Assembly: GCA_015345905.1 (NCBI GenBank)
Contig: JADDTR010000004.1
Location: forward strand, 930,001 to 994,000
DNA length: 64,000 bases
From: Aotearoamyces nothofagi
Taxonomy: Eukaryota; Ascomycota; Leotiomycetes; Leotiales; Tympanidaceae
Reading direction: 5' to 3'
Positions 1-12,547 of the stretch are shown piece after piece. Made by a program: the position numbers and the translations under genes. Every line of letters starts with the position of its first letter. The stretch's first letter is position 1. The notes beneath the pieces are model-generated. The model ran no database searches. It had not been told where the DNA came from and saw only the letters and a list, made by a program, of their open reading frames with translations.

Positions 1-383
1 TACTTACCATGTACTTGTTGCTGTCCGAGAACAGGTTGGATCATTGACAAAACCGTTGCCAGCCTTTTCCTGATGTCTGCATTCTCGGCCTCGACAGCTT
101 CCTTCTGCCTGATAGCATGCTGTAGTTCTTGATATGGTTGCTGCGACGTCAGGTCGTGAATTCTTCTCTCAAGAGTCTCAATCTGATTCTTGGTGCGCTC
201 TCTGATAGCCCTCTGCGCTTCCCTATCATTTGCCCGTTTCTTAGCCAATTGCTCTGGGGTTAGATTGGCAACGCCTCTTGAACTTGCAGTTTGTCCACGT
301 CGCTTCTTAGCATCTGTGGACTCTGGCGACGCCTCGCCGATATCATCGGAGATTTCCCGCTTGCCTGGATGTGTAGGATCCAT
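1..383 (-). CDS. bZIP transcription factor, 3' part cut off by window edge
   Basis: The first exon is 8-383 on the minus strand. Its ATG at 383-381 is the first Met after an in-frame TGA. The start reads MDPTHPGKREISDD. At about residues 38-56 lies a fungal basic region, RANDREAQRAIRERTKNQI, followed by a leucine-zipper-like coiled coil (IETLERRIHDL and on). This NDREAQRAIRxRTK form is typical of Pezizomycotina bZIP proteins that carry a C-terminal DUF3425-type region, which would lie outside the window. Bases 7-1 on the minus strand read GTAAGTA, a perfect donor in phase 1, so the gene continues in a further exon to the left. Family membership is seen directly. Target genes cannot be inferred. 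Confidence 0.88.
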   Translation of the reverse strand, partial: MDPTHPGKREISDDIGEASPESTDAKKRRGQTASSRGVANLTPEQLAKKRANDREAQRAIRERTKNQIETLERRIHDLTSQQPYQELQHAIRQKEAVEAENADIRKRLATVLSMIQPVLGQQQVHGK

Positions 384-1154
384 TGGAATGGCAGCGGGTA
401 GTTGCTTCCCCACACAGTAGCGCTGGGATGCTCATGTAACGATTGGCGACGATCCCTAAAAAACAATCAAAGTGATTGTTTGTGTTTGTAGGGGCTCATT
501 GGAAAGATGGGGGGGCGGGGATGCAACAGGTGTCATGTATTTCTTCAAGAGGCTTGACACTCGAGTCATGAACAAGAGCAGAGAGCGCCATGGTGCATCT
601 TCGGCTGCACTTTCTCCACTGTCGCTACATCCAATTCGCCCAATGCTCCATCCTGCGCAACCCACTCGGTAATAAGTGTCCTGGTCGAATAATGAGATGA
701 TGCGACCACTACAGGCACAACTTAATTATCCTATGAAGCGGTGTATCTACTTTGCTCCATTACCGTTTTACCTGGACATGTCTTTCTAGAAGGCGATGCC
801 AGATAAAATTATATATAGATATCTAAGTTATAACTCATGAGTAAGATTTTATTCGACTAATATTAGCTGTAAGAAAGAAAGAAAGAAAGACAGATACATT
901 GGTTCTAAAATGGTTGTCTTGTCTTAATGATAAGACTAGAGTTTGCCATCAGTCGCTGATATCGGGTTTACAGCACTAAAAGGGAAGTGATGGAATGTGT
1001 TTGGCGCAACGTCACTCAGCATACACAACGATGAGATGGAATAGTGGAAAGATTTAGAATATGATATAGGTTTGTCACATGCTTTCTATTTGTTACAAAG
1101 AGCCGCAGCCTATCTGGGCGTTGCTCTAATAAATGCAGCCACACCCCCACAAAC
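384..1154. other. intergenic, no gene seen
   Basis: This stretch holds the promoter of the bZIP gene and the 3' region of Rpt6. It contains a short GAAA microsatellite near 872-890 and AT-rich sequence around 800-870. No ORF here has family resemblance. Confidence 0.6.
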
Positions 1155-2423
1155 CTACTTCCATAACTTCCCAAGACTGATTTCCTTGTCGTCATGCTTG
1201 TTCAACACCTTTGCGGTTGCAAGATCGAAGTCCTCCTGAGTAACATGCACTCGGCGTTCTCTTAAAGCAAACATACCAGCCTCCGTGCACACACCCTTAA
1301 GCTCAGCCCCAGAGCATCCATTCATCTTCTCGGCGATTTTCGTCAAGTTGATTCCACGTGTCAGATTCATGCTTCTGCTGTGGATCCGTAGAATATCTGC
1401 TCTGGCTTCAACGGTTGGAGGTGGGAACTCGATCTTCCTGTCGATACGACCGGGTCTTAATAGAGCTGGGTCGAGGATATCGAGGCGATTGGTTGCCATA
1501 ATGACCTTGATGTTTTTCGTGGGCTCGAAACCATCGAGCTGATTGAGAAGTTCCAACATGGTCCGCTGGACTTCGGAGTCTCCACCTGAAGAGCCTTCTA
1601 CACGAGATGAACCAATAGAATCGATCTCATCCATGAAAATGATGGAGGGCGCATGCTCTCGTGCCATGACGAAGAGTTCTCGGACCATGCGAGAACCCTC
1701 ACCAATATATTTCTGGACCAATTCAGAACCGGAAACTCGAATAAACTTGCAATCAGTGTGGTGTGCAACTGCTCTTGCTAGAAGTGTCTTTCCCGTTCCT
1801 GGAGGTCCATATAGAAGGACACCTTTTGGCTGCGCTATTCCGAGAGATTCGAAAAGTTCTGGATGTTTGAGACCCAGCTCGATAACTTCTTTTATTTCCT
1901 TTATCTGCTGATCTAGTCCACCAATCATGTCGTAAGTGCTGTCTGGTACCTTTTCAACCATCATAAGGGATACTAGAGGATCTACTGATGACGGGAGCAT
2001 CTTCTCGAGCTTATATGAGTCGGAGAGGAGGGTAACTCGTTTACCAACGGTGAGCTTGGAAATATCCACACTGTCGGATATGTCCACCACTGTTGCTGAT
2101 TAGTATAACAGCACGGATTATATGATGCAGATACAAACCATATTTGCCTTCGGGATGGACCTTCACCAAGACCTTCTTTGTTCCCATCACCTTGACCACT
2201 TCACCGACGTATGATCCAGGCTGTTGTAATAGGCCAAGTTCTTCTCGTAGAAGCCGTACTACTATCACATTAGAAGCTGCGGGCTAAATCGAAGCTGGGC
2301 AGGGCTACCTCTTGAGTTGTAATCATTTCGTTGCGCCTCCAGCCTTCGTAACACAGCTTGACCCTGGATGATCTCGAGCTTCATGCTCTCGATTTTGTTG
2401 TGGAAGAAACTATCGAGCGCCAT
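1155..2423 (-). CDS. RPT6: 26S proteasome regulatory ATPase subunit Rpt6
   Basis: Exons on the minus strand are 2309-2423, 2139-2258 and 1155-2089. They join into a 389-residue protein, the usual length of filamentous-fungal Rpt6 (also called Sug1/Let1). The N-terminus [19 protein letters not shown] begins a coiled coil, followed by an OB domain. The AAA+ module has Walker A GPPGTGKT (about 173-180), Walker B IIFMDEID and the arginine finger stretch [10 protein letters not shown]. The C-terminus ends ISLGKLWK, matching the end of human and yeast Rpt6. It is one of six ATPases of the 19S base that unfold ubiquitylated substrates. The last intron acceptor is CAACAG just before 2089, with a TACTAAT branch site only ten bases upstream; using it restores the conserved EGKYVVDIS. 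The gene is divergent from the Vnx1-like gene, 488 bases apart. Confidence 0.97.
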
Positions 2424-2911
2424 CTTGATAGATAGACGAGCTGCTGAAAGGGAATCCGATGAAGGGATGGGGAGGATCGACTGGTATCAGGCCAACTTGT
2501 GTCTCGTTATGTCGTTAAGCCGGTGTTTGGCGTTGTTGCGTACGAGTAGAGCTCGCCGCCTAAGGAACGCGGCTGCGATTTGTGATGATACGCTACGAGA
2601 GGATTAGGCAACGCCAAAGGCTAATCGCAGGAAGCGAAAGTGCATACAGGGACCCCGGGGGGTAAACACAACTTGGCAGGCGCGAAAGTCTACGAAGGTT
2701 CATCTGACCTCGAATTCGAGTCGCGTGCAAACTTGGTGTCCTCGTCGCTCTTCGGATTATGTCTGCAATCTTTTGCTTATTGCACGCCAAAGTGCTTATA
2801 TTGGCACAGGATTGCTAAGCAACAACCTTGGTGGTCCCTTAACAGCAGCAGTTGATAAAGCTCTCAGCTTATCATATTTACTGTCGCTGGGCTTCTAGAA
2901 ACAGTTTCGCC

Positions 2912-5900
2912 ATGCCTCCTCTACCCCAAGGCGACGAGCCTCCAGCAACGCCTGTGTCCCGGGTCGAGATACAGCGCGACCCATCGAATATGTCAACACC
3001 CATTTCGCCTACTGATACGAGACATCCCTTATCACGATATGAGTCGATAACGCAAGGAGCAGATGATATGTTGTCTACAAGCTTCCAGTCTACAGACACT
3101 GTACGGAGAAGACCAGAAGGGTTGACAGGCGGATATGGTACGTAACCTCTACTCCATATGGCTTATATAGGGTGCTCCTATTTCTTATCAACCCATTATA
3201 CTATAGGTTCTCGTTTATGTACTATATCTACAAATTGCAAGTGACTATAGTCATTGGATGAAAGACTGACTGTGATTTAGGCTCTATGTCAGTTTCACCT
3301 GCTCAAGCACCTAACGATGACCGATCCAGCGATACTCCTCAACCCGGTGACCGACAGCCTCGAGGATTAGATTCTGCTCGTCCTCTCCAGCAAGCTCGAT
3401 CGCCCCTTCTTGGACCGGAGCGTGGAAGGCTAGGTCAGCGAGCCAAAAAGCCTGGAATGCCCCGCCGCGCTTCTTCAAATATTCAAGGTCCTCATAGGGG
3501 ACAGGAATTCTCCGTGGATGATGATGTGAGCGAGATCGAGGATGACTTCGCCTCAAGACACACAACTGTGGCTGGGTCTACATCTGGGTTTGGTACTGTT
3601 AGACATCAACCCTCTACGTTGAGACGACGGCCCACAGGTGCACCGGCCCTTTCTCGTGTTGAATCGTCCAATGAAGAAGAGGCAAGGGCAGCAGCTGCGA
3701 CGGCGACATTTAACGGACCTGATGAACTATCCGAAGATGATATAGTTATATCAGATGAACGGGAGGGTACGATACGAGGAGACCCGGACTCGGAGCCGGA
3801 AGACAATATTCACGAAGACGATGAAGACGATGCGGATGTTAGTGATACTGAAAGCTTCACATTGAAGGATCGTCAGGAGGCCATCAACGAGACACATCCT
3901 TTTGGCATCCGGATTTGGAAACCGGCATTGTACAAAAAGGATAGATCTGTACAGAAAACCGCGGAAGGAGACATTCACTCATCACCGGGTGGGAGAGTTA
4001 GCAATTGGCTTCTTTTCTTCAACCTGATATGGACTCTCTGCTTTGGATGGTGGTTAGCACTTGTTGCTTTCACCGGAGCAGTAGTATGTTTCATATTCGC
4101 GGCTGCTCCCAGTGCTGTAGAATATGGAAGGGTCCTTTGGGGGCTATCTGGATATCTGTTTTACCCATTTGGCAAGTTTGTTCGATTAGAGCAGGACGAA
4201 GCATATGCTCAAGAGGATGAGGGCGAAGGACGAAGTATCACGGAGTATGAGCAGTGGCAGAGTGGGGACCTTGAAGATGGAAGACTTTTTTTTGGGCCTC
4301 AAGGCGGCAATCGATCGATAGTTGGGCGTAGAAGGGGAAGCATAGATTCTACTGCCACCGAAACGGATAGTCTCCTTGGTCGAACACGACGTGGTGGCCA
4401 GCGAGATCCGTCAGTGCCAAGAATGAAGAGACGACGATTGTTTGGAAGAGGCCAATGGAACCTTGGACGAGTGATTTTCTTTCTCTTTTTTTACGGTTTG
4501 ATAACCCCGTTATTGTTCATTGTCTCTGGCATTTGCTGGTTCATGGTTTTCTGGATTCCCATGGGCAAAGTTACGCTACTCCTGTTTTACCATCTTCGCC
4601 GACATCCTTTGGCCTTGTCCTTCCAGTCAGACACAGCATACTCGCGTGGATCGAATGTGCCAAACTCATCCATATTGTTGTGCACGTATCGTGCTGTTGG
4701 CCTTAAATATTGGAAATACACCATCGACGGAACAAATATCTTCCTCATCAATTTGATGGGTGTTGTCTTGTTTGTCATTTTAGATTACTGGATCCTGCTG
4801 GAGGTTATGGATCTGGAGCTCACCATCACACACCCAGCCTTTCTTTTTGTGGCTGCATTGTTCTCCATCATCCCTCTTGCATACTTTATTGGCCAAGCCG
4901 TTGCTTCCATTTCAGCACAGTCGTCGATGGGACTCGGAGCTGCAATCAACGCCTTCTTCTCTACCATCGTTGAAGTATTTCTGTACTGTGTGGCTCTTAA
5001 TCAGGGAAAGGGACAGCTTGTCGAGGGTAGTATAATTGGCAGCATCTTTGCTGGCATATTGTTTCTCCCAGGCTTGTCCATGTGCTTTGGAGCTATTAAG
5101 AGGAAGACGCAAAGGTTTAACGTAAAGTCAGCCGGTGTGACATCTACTATGCTTCTTTTTGCAGTGATCGCAGCCTTTGGACCAACACTATTTTACCAAA
5201 TATATGGCACCGTAAGTAAAACTGCTATAACCGACTATTATATTCACTGACTATATTATCTAGCATGAGCTCAATTGTTTGACATGTGTCGACACCGATG
5301 ATCATTCACCTAGTCGAGATTGCCGTCGTTGCTATTTCTCACAAGTTCCCGCCTTTGATGATCGCTTCTATCTCGAAGCTGTACGACCATACTGCTGGCT
5401 CGCTGCCGTACTTTTATTCTTGTCTTATATCATTGGCCTGTGGTTTACATTGAGAACACATGCTGCTGTAATATGGAACAACGAAATTGACGAAAAGAAG
5501 CTCCAGAGCGGGGAACAAGGCACCACGGGCACCCAGCAACCTTTCGGTGGAGCACCTTATGGACGTCTGACGCGCCAAACCACAAACAATAGCACAGATG
5601 CAGCTCATGGGGCCGAAATTCGGGAATCACAGCTGTATAAGAAGATTCTTGGCCAATCGTTGAAACAGGTAGGGCTTGGGCCTCGAAGTGAAGATAACTC
5701 GCGGCAGAATTCTTCTTCTGAAAGACCCATTATAGGTCCGAATGGCTCTGCCACCACACCTCATATGGTTCCTCCAAAAAGCAGTGGCAATGACAGCGTT
5801 ATTTCAGAGGTCCATATCCCAGGGTTTTCTGAGGTTCAAAACACAAATCTGGTTCGCGAGGTCGCTGAGATGGCAGCTACGGCAGCTACAATTGCAGTTC

Positions 5901-6717
5901 GTGATGCAAAAGCAGCATCTCGTAAAGTTTCCACAAATCCTCTTAGCCGTGGGCATGTGTCACATACCCACCGTCCACCTATCATACGTACAACCACTGT
6001 ACTCCCCGATGGAGACGAAACAACAGGGGCTGATGCATTAGCTCAGAGCGGTGGTGGCCATGATGCGCCAAATTGGAGTCGAACAAAAAGTGCCGTCATA
6101 TTGATGGGCGCGACAGTCTTGTATGCCCTTATTGCCGAGATCTTGGTAAATACTGTCGATGTAGTTCTCACTAGAGTCGCAATCGATGAAAAGTTCTTGG
6201 GCATAACTTTGTTCGCGCTCGTTCCGAATACGACAGAGTTCCTGGTAAGTCTTTATATTTTATCTCTAACAAGACGTAAACTAATCCAACGTAGAACGCT
6301 ATCTCTTTTGCTATGAATGGAAATATCGCACTCTCCATGGAGATTGGGTCCGCGTATGCCTTGCAAGTCTGCCTTCTCCAGATCCCAGCTCTAGTACTAT
6401 TTAGTGCCATAACAGCTCAATGGGTAGAAGGCGGCAATGCGGTTAACAGGACTTTCAGCCTAATATTCCCACAGTGGGACATGGTGACTGTGATTCTTTG
6501 CGTCTTTCTCTTGAGCTATATGTACGGCGAAGGCAAGAGCAACTATTTCAAAGGCTCGATCTTGTTATTGAGTTACCTTGTCGTCATAGTCGGCTTCTGG
6601 TTTTCAGGAATGACAGACCTAGAGTCGATGGGCGCCAGCAGATTCGATATCATGCAGGCAGGAGGAAGCTATAAAACCATTGGACGTGGTAAGGTAGGAT
6701 ACGCATTTCAGCAATAA
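2912..6717 (+). CDS. VNX1: Vnx1-like vacuolar cation/H+ antiporter (CaCA family) with YccF-like region
   Basis: Exons are 2912-3137, 3281-5211, 5264-6244 and 6295-6717, giving 1186 residues. The N-terminal third is polar and acidic (EDDEDDADVSD). It is followed by two hydrophobic blocks, FNLIWTLCFGWWLALV and FLFFYGLITPLLFIVSGICW, each ending in a FPFGK/PMGK-like turn, which resemble the YccF (DUF307) inner-membrane domain. The C-terminal part is a cation/Ca2+ exchanger: the first alpha repeat has AAINAFFSTIVEVFLYCVAL, the second PNTTEFLNAISFAMNGNIAL, with several TM helices around each. Fungal Vnx1 is a low-affinity vacuolar Na+(K+)/H+ antiporter in the same superfamily as Vcx1; the substrate here is inferred. 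The start is the first ATG of the long frame. An alternative last exon using GTAAGG near 6690 cannot be excluded. Confidence 0.87.
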
Positions 6718-7080
6718 AGCTAAGAGGGAGATGTCTCTACATATCTCAGGCGTTTGCGCTTCCCTGTCATTATTTCAGCGAGGCGTTTGAGAGCGCAATG
6801 ATACGCTTTTCTCCTCATTACTAAGCCCTGATCTTACATTTCTTCGAGATATCATAGCGTGTGATTCTGTATTTGTATGTTAGAACTGAAGCGCCAGTCT
6901 GCTATACTGATGCCAGGTTGTGACGGCAATAGAGCCATCCAGGATTCCAGGTTATGATGGAAGAATAATAAAAGTAATATATTGTTGCTAATAATTCCGA
7001 AATTGAACATGTAAATTATTTACTTCTATAGAGTTGATATGCTCAACCTTTCGGGGTCTTGGGGGACAATATACAGATTT
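6718..7080. other. convergent intergenic
   Basis: This is the 3' region shared by the Vnx1-like gene and the reductase on the opposite strand. It is AT-rich, with AATAA-like polyadenylation motifs near 6966-6980. No gene is seen. Confidence 0.55.
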
Positions 7081-8332
7081 TCAGGCGCCTACGGCCTGGA
7101 GACTCTTAACCAAGTCAACAATACTATCTTCCAGCGTTGTCCACTTCAGGCCAAGAACGTTGACCGCCCTGCTGTTATCAAACTTGTAGACGCCGCCCTC
7201 GGGATAGTCACCACCCTTCGTTTCCGGGCTGGGCAGCTTGTCCTTGAGCTCTGGGAAGTTCTTGCGGATGATATCTGCAATCTCCTTGTTACTGAAGTAG
7301 CCCGCCGTGACAAAGAAGCGCTTATCAGCTGCTTCCGGTAGCTCGACGGCCTTGACGTGAGCCAGGGCCAGGTCCCGGACGTCAACCCAGAGGTAAGTTC
7401 CGGTGTCTGGAATCTCGTCCTTGTTTTTGCCAGTGATGAGGTTTCGAACGCGCTGGTTCGAGGTGTTGAGGGCATCGAGGGAGTTGAGGTAGTGCACGAT
7501 AGGACCAAGGACGAGCGGTGGGTTTATGGTTGCAATTGTGAAGTTTGGCTTCTCGTTCTTGACGAAATCCCAAGCTGCCTTCTCTGCGAAGGTCTTCGAT
7601 GCTGTACGCAGTTCTGTTAGTGTGTCAAGACATTCGCTTGGAGTTCAGACGAACCTCTGTATCCATCGGATGGGTTCTTGACGGCCTGCTCTTCGGTGAC
7701 GGGGTTCCAATCGGTCTCGGAGTATGTTTTGTCAGGTATACTGGCGCTTTTGTTTCCGTCGAGGATAGCTGCAAATGATGAGGTGATCACTACTCTCTTT
7801 ACAGATGGAGCATTTTTCTTGATGGACTTGAGGATACCTGAATAAAGACTATTGGTTAATAATTGCTTTTGCAATGCGTGTCGAACCCGAGGAAGAGCTT
7901 ACCAGTAGTACCCAGAATAGCCGGGTCTAAAAGATCCTTCTTCGTGTCCGTGACATTGAAGTGGAACTACCAACTGGTTAGTATAGTACTGGAATACTAC
8001 ATATTCATTGACTTACAGGTGAGGCTGTGTGAATCACTGCCTCAAACGGAGGGTTGGAGACCACGGCCTTATCAAAAGCACCTTCTTGTGCGATGTCTTG
8101 GACAATCGCAAAGTCAAGCTTGCTGACTGGCGTATCCGCATGTGCTGCCTTGATCTTGTCGGCCTTCTCCTGCGATCGGACAGTGGTGACGACTGAGTGT
8201 CCATGTTGTAAAAGAACGTCGATGATATTGGCGGCAATGAAGCCGCTGCCACCTGGAAGCTATTAGTGGGGTAATCCTTATCGTAAATGCACAGTAAGCA
8301 TGCAACTTACCTGTGAGGAGTATACGTGTCAT
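7081..8332 (-). CDS. NAD(P)-dependent short-chain reductase, GRE2 / dihydroflavonol-reductase type
   Basis: Exons on the minus strand are 8311-8332, 8017-8252, 7903-7966, 7655-7837 and 7081-7601, giving 341 residues. The first, 22-base exon encodes MTRILLT and splices into the nucleotide-binding loop GGSGFIAANI, rebuilding the extended-SDR TGGSGFIA motif. Next come VIHTASP, the active-site serine region VVITSSFAAI and the catalytic YRASK (Tyr167, Lys171), whose Ala codon is also split by an intron. Relatives (yeast Gre2 and fungal ketone reductases) reduce methylglyoxal, 3-methylbutanal or bulky ketones with NADPH. The exact substrate is unknown. Soluble, cytosolic, no signal peptide. It is convergent with the Vnx1-like gene. 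Confidence 0.93.
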
Positions 8333-8931
8333 GCTGGACTGTGCAGCAGCTTGAAAGGGTCTTTGAATGTAGCGATGGAATATATGACTCTAACAAGGTA
8401 GATGAAAGAATTGGGAGTTTGGGGAAAGTCGTCGATTTATTCTCGCCATGAAGGGTATGTCTTGCCAGTCAGGGTGTGTCTGACGTGCTCAACGTGGGGC
8501 GCGTTATAGTGGCATCATACAGATAGCCAGCCAGCTAGTCATAATTATGGATTTGCTATAGGACTACCACCACTATGCACTATCCTAATGAGCACTGCAA
8601 TTATTCTTCCGTCGCCTTGCTATTGCGACATCGAGGCCAATAAGCATTTAATCATGGCTCGGGCAATGCCAAATGGCTTCATGCCCCTCTTCTGCCCCGC
8701 CGGTACGACTAGCAACTGCTATTTATCCGTTTAAGATTTATTATTTGTATGCCTATGGCGTGCATTTCTGTTATATCGTGGTTCTAGGCTATTAATGACC
8801 TGCAGGTTTATCCTATTGACCGAAAGCACTCGTTGCGATGCAGCAAACGCTGCTGGCTCCTTTACAGCCTCTATGGTATCACCCATTGAAGACTGGACTG
8901 ACCCTTCCATAAGCCGCTGCTATACCTAGCT
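8333..8931. other. intergenic, no gene seen
   Basis: This holds the promoter of the reductase and the 3' region of the F-box gene; both lie on the minus strand. No repeat or ORF of note. Confidence 0.55.
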
Positions 8932-11331
8932 TCATTCCATCTCTGCTTCCTGTTCTTGTTCTGGTAGTTGAATGTTCCTATCGTAGCACCATACGACAAA
9001 ATCATATTCTCCGAACAGCACAACAAAGGTCCCATCCCCTCGAACCTCCCGTTCCATATGATATTCAGGAGGAGGAACATTTACAGCGAAGGGCTTTGGA
9101 CATGGCGCTTGCTGAGCAAGACGTGGATCTCCTACCCAGCAATACATAAGCCCGAGATCACGGGTAGCGAATCTTCCTGCACAGCTCCAAATCTGCTTGT
9201 CTGCTGGACCATACCCGCCGATATAGCGAATACTGGTTGGCCGTCCGTTTATCTGATCACAAGACTTGATAGTCATCAGCAACGCCCTTTTAACTGGAGG
9301 CCGGTAAAGCGGGTCTCTCAATGCCACTGGATCAACTAGTTTGATGATGGGGAGGAAGATCTGACCACCCCAGAGGTGCAAATTCTCCTTTAATGGTCGT
9401 TCTCCATCTTGCGGTATGACAAAGTTGACGTAGTCGTGATCTTTCTGGCCTCCAGGTAGATGGTAGAATCGGATAGAGATGTGCTCCTCGTAGACGTTGA
9501 AAATAATTTGCGAAGCTAGATGCCGATGTCCCCGTCGTCGATACCATCTGTCCCAGTGGTGATGGCACCCAAGATCAAGGAAACGTGACGCAAAGTCCAC
9601 AGGAACAGGACCGATACTGTATATGCCATTGTCGTCAATCTTTTGTGGGCACAACCAGAAGCTTTCGCTTGGCTCATCGCCACTTCTGTATTCTAGCCCT
9701 TGAAGAGGGAGAGTCAATTTGAAGGTCTCCTTTAGTGACTCTCTGTGATATTTCTGAACGACCCAGTTAATATTCCCAGTTACTTCTGTGTCCTCGTCCA
9801 CTTTATTGCAGGCAACAAAGACGATAAAGACTGTCTCAGCAGAGTCGGGATGAAAAAGAACAGCCATATCGCGAAAGCCTTTGTGGTCAGGAAACGGGTC
9901 CGTGATTTCCATCTGATGGATACTACCCCTGTCTCCAACTGTCCAAATCATAACTTCTCTTTTGATGGTGATGATTCCAACCTTGTTGTCTTGAACGGTG
10001 AGGCTTTTGTTTGACATAGTTGGAAGACGAACGGTGAACTGGCTATCTCTATCTAAGTCCCATGCATGAACCTTTGTCCTGCAGATGGTCAGTATTATCA
10101 TAAATATCAGTTTAGTCGATTCAGTCAAAAACCACCGGCTCTCATATAAAATACATAAGTCGAATCTAATCCGTAGGGCATCCTCTGACATCATTGAATA
10201 TATTAGCATTGCATCATGCAATGCTGTGCCCAGACGGCTGTTGGATATATAATATATTGGTGATGCATTATAATCAAAGATCATCCCGAAGGACTTGTAT
10301 GCTTCCGACTTCAATCATAACTCCATATAAGTCTGCCTCTACTCCGGAGAGAACTGTACAGTACTTTGGAATTTAAAAGTTATAAAGAGCGAAAAGAACC
10401 AGGTATCACTCACTTATCATCGGACAAAGCAACCAAAAGTTTCTCGGAAAGCCTCCACGTTTGAACAGTCCCTCTATCTGGCGTCATATATATTCTCGCA
10501 TTGCCAGTACGCAAGGCAAAGACCTTGATATACCCATCAACGGTCCATGCTATGCGGCCATTATTATAACAGCGGTCAAGGATCGGAGTTGACTGTGGGG
10601 GTCCCAATTCGTCTCGGTGATATGTCAAAATTTTCATCGAATGGTACTCTCCATTCTGCATCGCATGTAATCGTTCAGCTGCTGCCATGAATGTAGATAC
10701 TCTTTGATCATTAGGTAAGAATTTGTAGCTGTTTTCAAATGCAGAACGAAAATACTCCTTCATCAACTTGTTACAGATAGATACCTGGGCCCAGGATCCA
10801 TGCCATTCTTTGGAAACATTGCAGATATTCAGGATATCAGAAAGATCCAGAAACCCTGTAATGCATATTCGAATCTCGACAGGCAGTCTGGGGATGAAAT
10901 CGGTGATAAATGTCACATTTGCAAGACGCTGTTGGAGAAGCCGTATCTCTGACGGAAGCAGCAAAGAGATAAGGCCGTCGAGCCTATAAAAGGAGTTAGT
11001 TATGAAAGCTGTAGTTCTTTTATATACTAGGCTTGCTTGACGGGCTTGAAGATGAAGCTGCAATCTGGATGCAGGCCAGAAACTCTCACCACTGACTGAT
11101 CAGAGTCTCTCGCGCAACCACAGACTGCCAAAGTTGCAGTAATAGATTGAGGCAGTTTATTAAGCTGTACTTGACCTCCTAGAGTGCGAAAGAAATCACC
11201 TTATGCTAGGCATGGAAATGGGCAAGCTGTGGACCAGAATAAGCAAACACTCACTCTTCCCTTCTCCTAACGATGTCGGGGTTGCCATCTTCTCGTGTCA
11301 AAGAGTTCACTGCAAGAGCGAGGCTAGCCAT
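8932..11331 (-). CDS. F-box protein, substrate domain unknown
   Basis: Exons on the minus strand are 11255-11331, 10414-10983 and 8932-10078, giving 597 residues. The first exon (MASLALAVNSLTRED) ends in phase 2 and joins REELDGLISLLLPSEI of exon 2, in front of an F-box: RLPVEIRICITGFLDLSDIL then CNVSKEWHGSW. F-box proteins dock substrates to SCF ubiquitin ligases through Skp1. The remaining ~500 residues have scattered Trp and beta-rich repeats (ARIYMTPDRGTVQTWRLSE, REVMIWTVGDRGSI). This is compatible with a degenerate beta-propeller but not diagnostic. The introns are unusually long for this window (271 and 335 bases). The first exon is supported by phase and by sequence continuity; RNA would settle it. 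Confidence 0.8.
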
Positions 11332-12266
11332 GGTGCTACTCCAGGACCCGCATCAAAACCGCCGTCGTGGCCGAGCGACTCATTCATCAAGGGACGTCTT
11401 GGGCTAGGGAAAGGGAGAGGAATATGCTGCTTTATTGCCGTCGAATATCAAGGCTATATCTATACTGATCTGGGGACGGACTGATGATACGTAGGTTGAG
11501 GTGGTAAGGTGCACGACGACGAGGCTGAGCTAACGGTCAGCTTCGTGAAGCGGGCCTATGGAGTTATCTTGGTGCGTTCGCTTGCTTCCCCGGCACAATC
11601 CCCAGTGCCGGCTACGTAGGGATGGGCTTGAGCATTACGATCGGATGGCTGATAGATAGATACCTGTAGCTGCAAAAAAGGGTCGAAAGCTCCAGCAGTC
11701 ATGCGGCGGATGCTTCCTACTATTTCCAAATCTACAGCGTCTTGTTCAACTCGTTGAGGTCGACTATCGATACTCGAGGGAACACTCCATTACTCCGTAT
11801 CATCCACCGACCGATCTGACGTGAACACCAAGACTTCCCGTGCTATTCTACCCTTCTATAGTTATGTAGTCATCCCTCGAATTCGGGATGCTTCTATCGA
11901 CGCTGGGAGACAGTGAGACACCACACGAACATGCTGAACAAAACCATCTGCTGTATACAGCCAGGGGTATAGGCTATCTACCGCCACAGATACCAAGCTT
12001 TAAAAAGCAAGAATGAAAGGAGAGGCTATCAACACGTCAGGCCGTACAGCATCTAAGGTTTCCACCTCCACCTCTACTTCCATCCCCAAGCTCGATCTGT
12101 AGGGACTGACACACCTGCTGCGCTGTGCATTAGACAGGACGCGTCTAGACGTCTCCAGCGCCTTGTGCAGCCGCAGCAGGACCTCCCTCGGTGCAAGCAC
12201 AGGCACTATAGGTAGGTAGCCAAGCTGCCAAGGGCCTGAAAGGCTGGGCCTGGATACGGGACTCGT

Positions 12267-12322
12267 GCTGTACCGTAGCTGTACCGTAGCTGTACCGTAG
12301 CTGTACCGTGTGCTGTACCGTC
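12267..12322. repeat. 11-bp tandem repeat GCTGTACCGTA, about 5 copies
   Basis: Copies start at 12267, 12278, 12289 and 12300, with a further copy after a small offset at 12312. The array is perfect except for its end. Confidence 0.9.
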
Positions 12323-12442
12323 TCCAGGCCTGACAGAACCCCGACCGGCAAGAAGCCTAGCGATGCCCGAAAGTTCCCTGTAGCCGGCAGCCACCCAGAT
12401 TCTCGATCCGCCATAATGGCATCCCTGCCGCACGCCAGCACC

Positions 12443-12470
12443 GCACTGCACTGCACTGCACTGCACTGTA
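12443..12470. repeat. CTGCA pentanucleotide microsatellite
   Basis: Uninterrupted GCACT units, read directly. Confidence 0.85.
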
Positions 12471-12480
12471 CTCTGCTGCA

Positions 12481-12547
12481 CTGCACAGAAGGCGAGGCAG
12501 TGAGCGATTTCCTGTCCTGTGCTGCACAGAAGGCGAGGCAGTGAGCG
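12481..12547. repeat. 26-bp direct repeat, 41-bp period
   Basis: The unit beginning CTGCACAGAAGGCGAGGCAG occurs at 12481-12506 and again at 12522-12547 without a mismatch. Confidence 0.9.
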
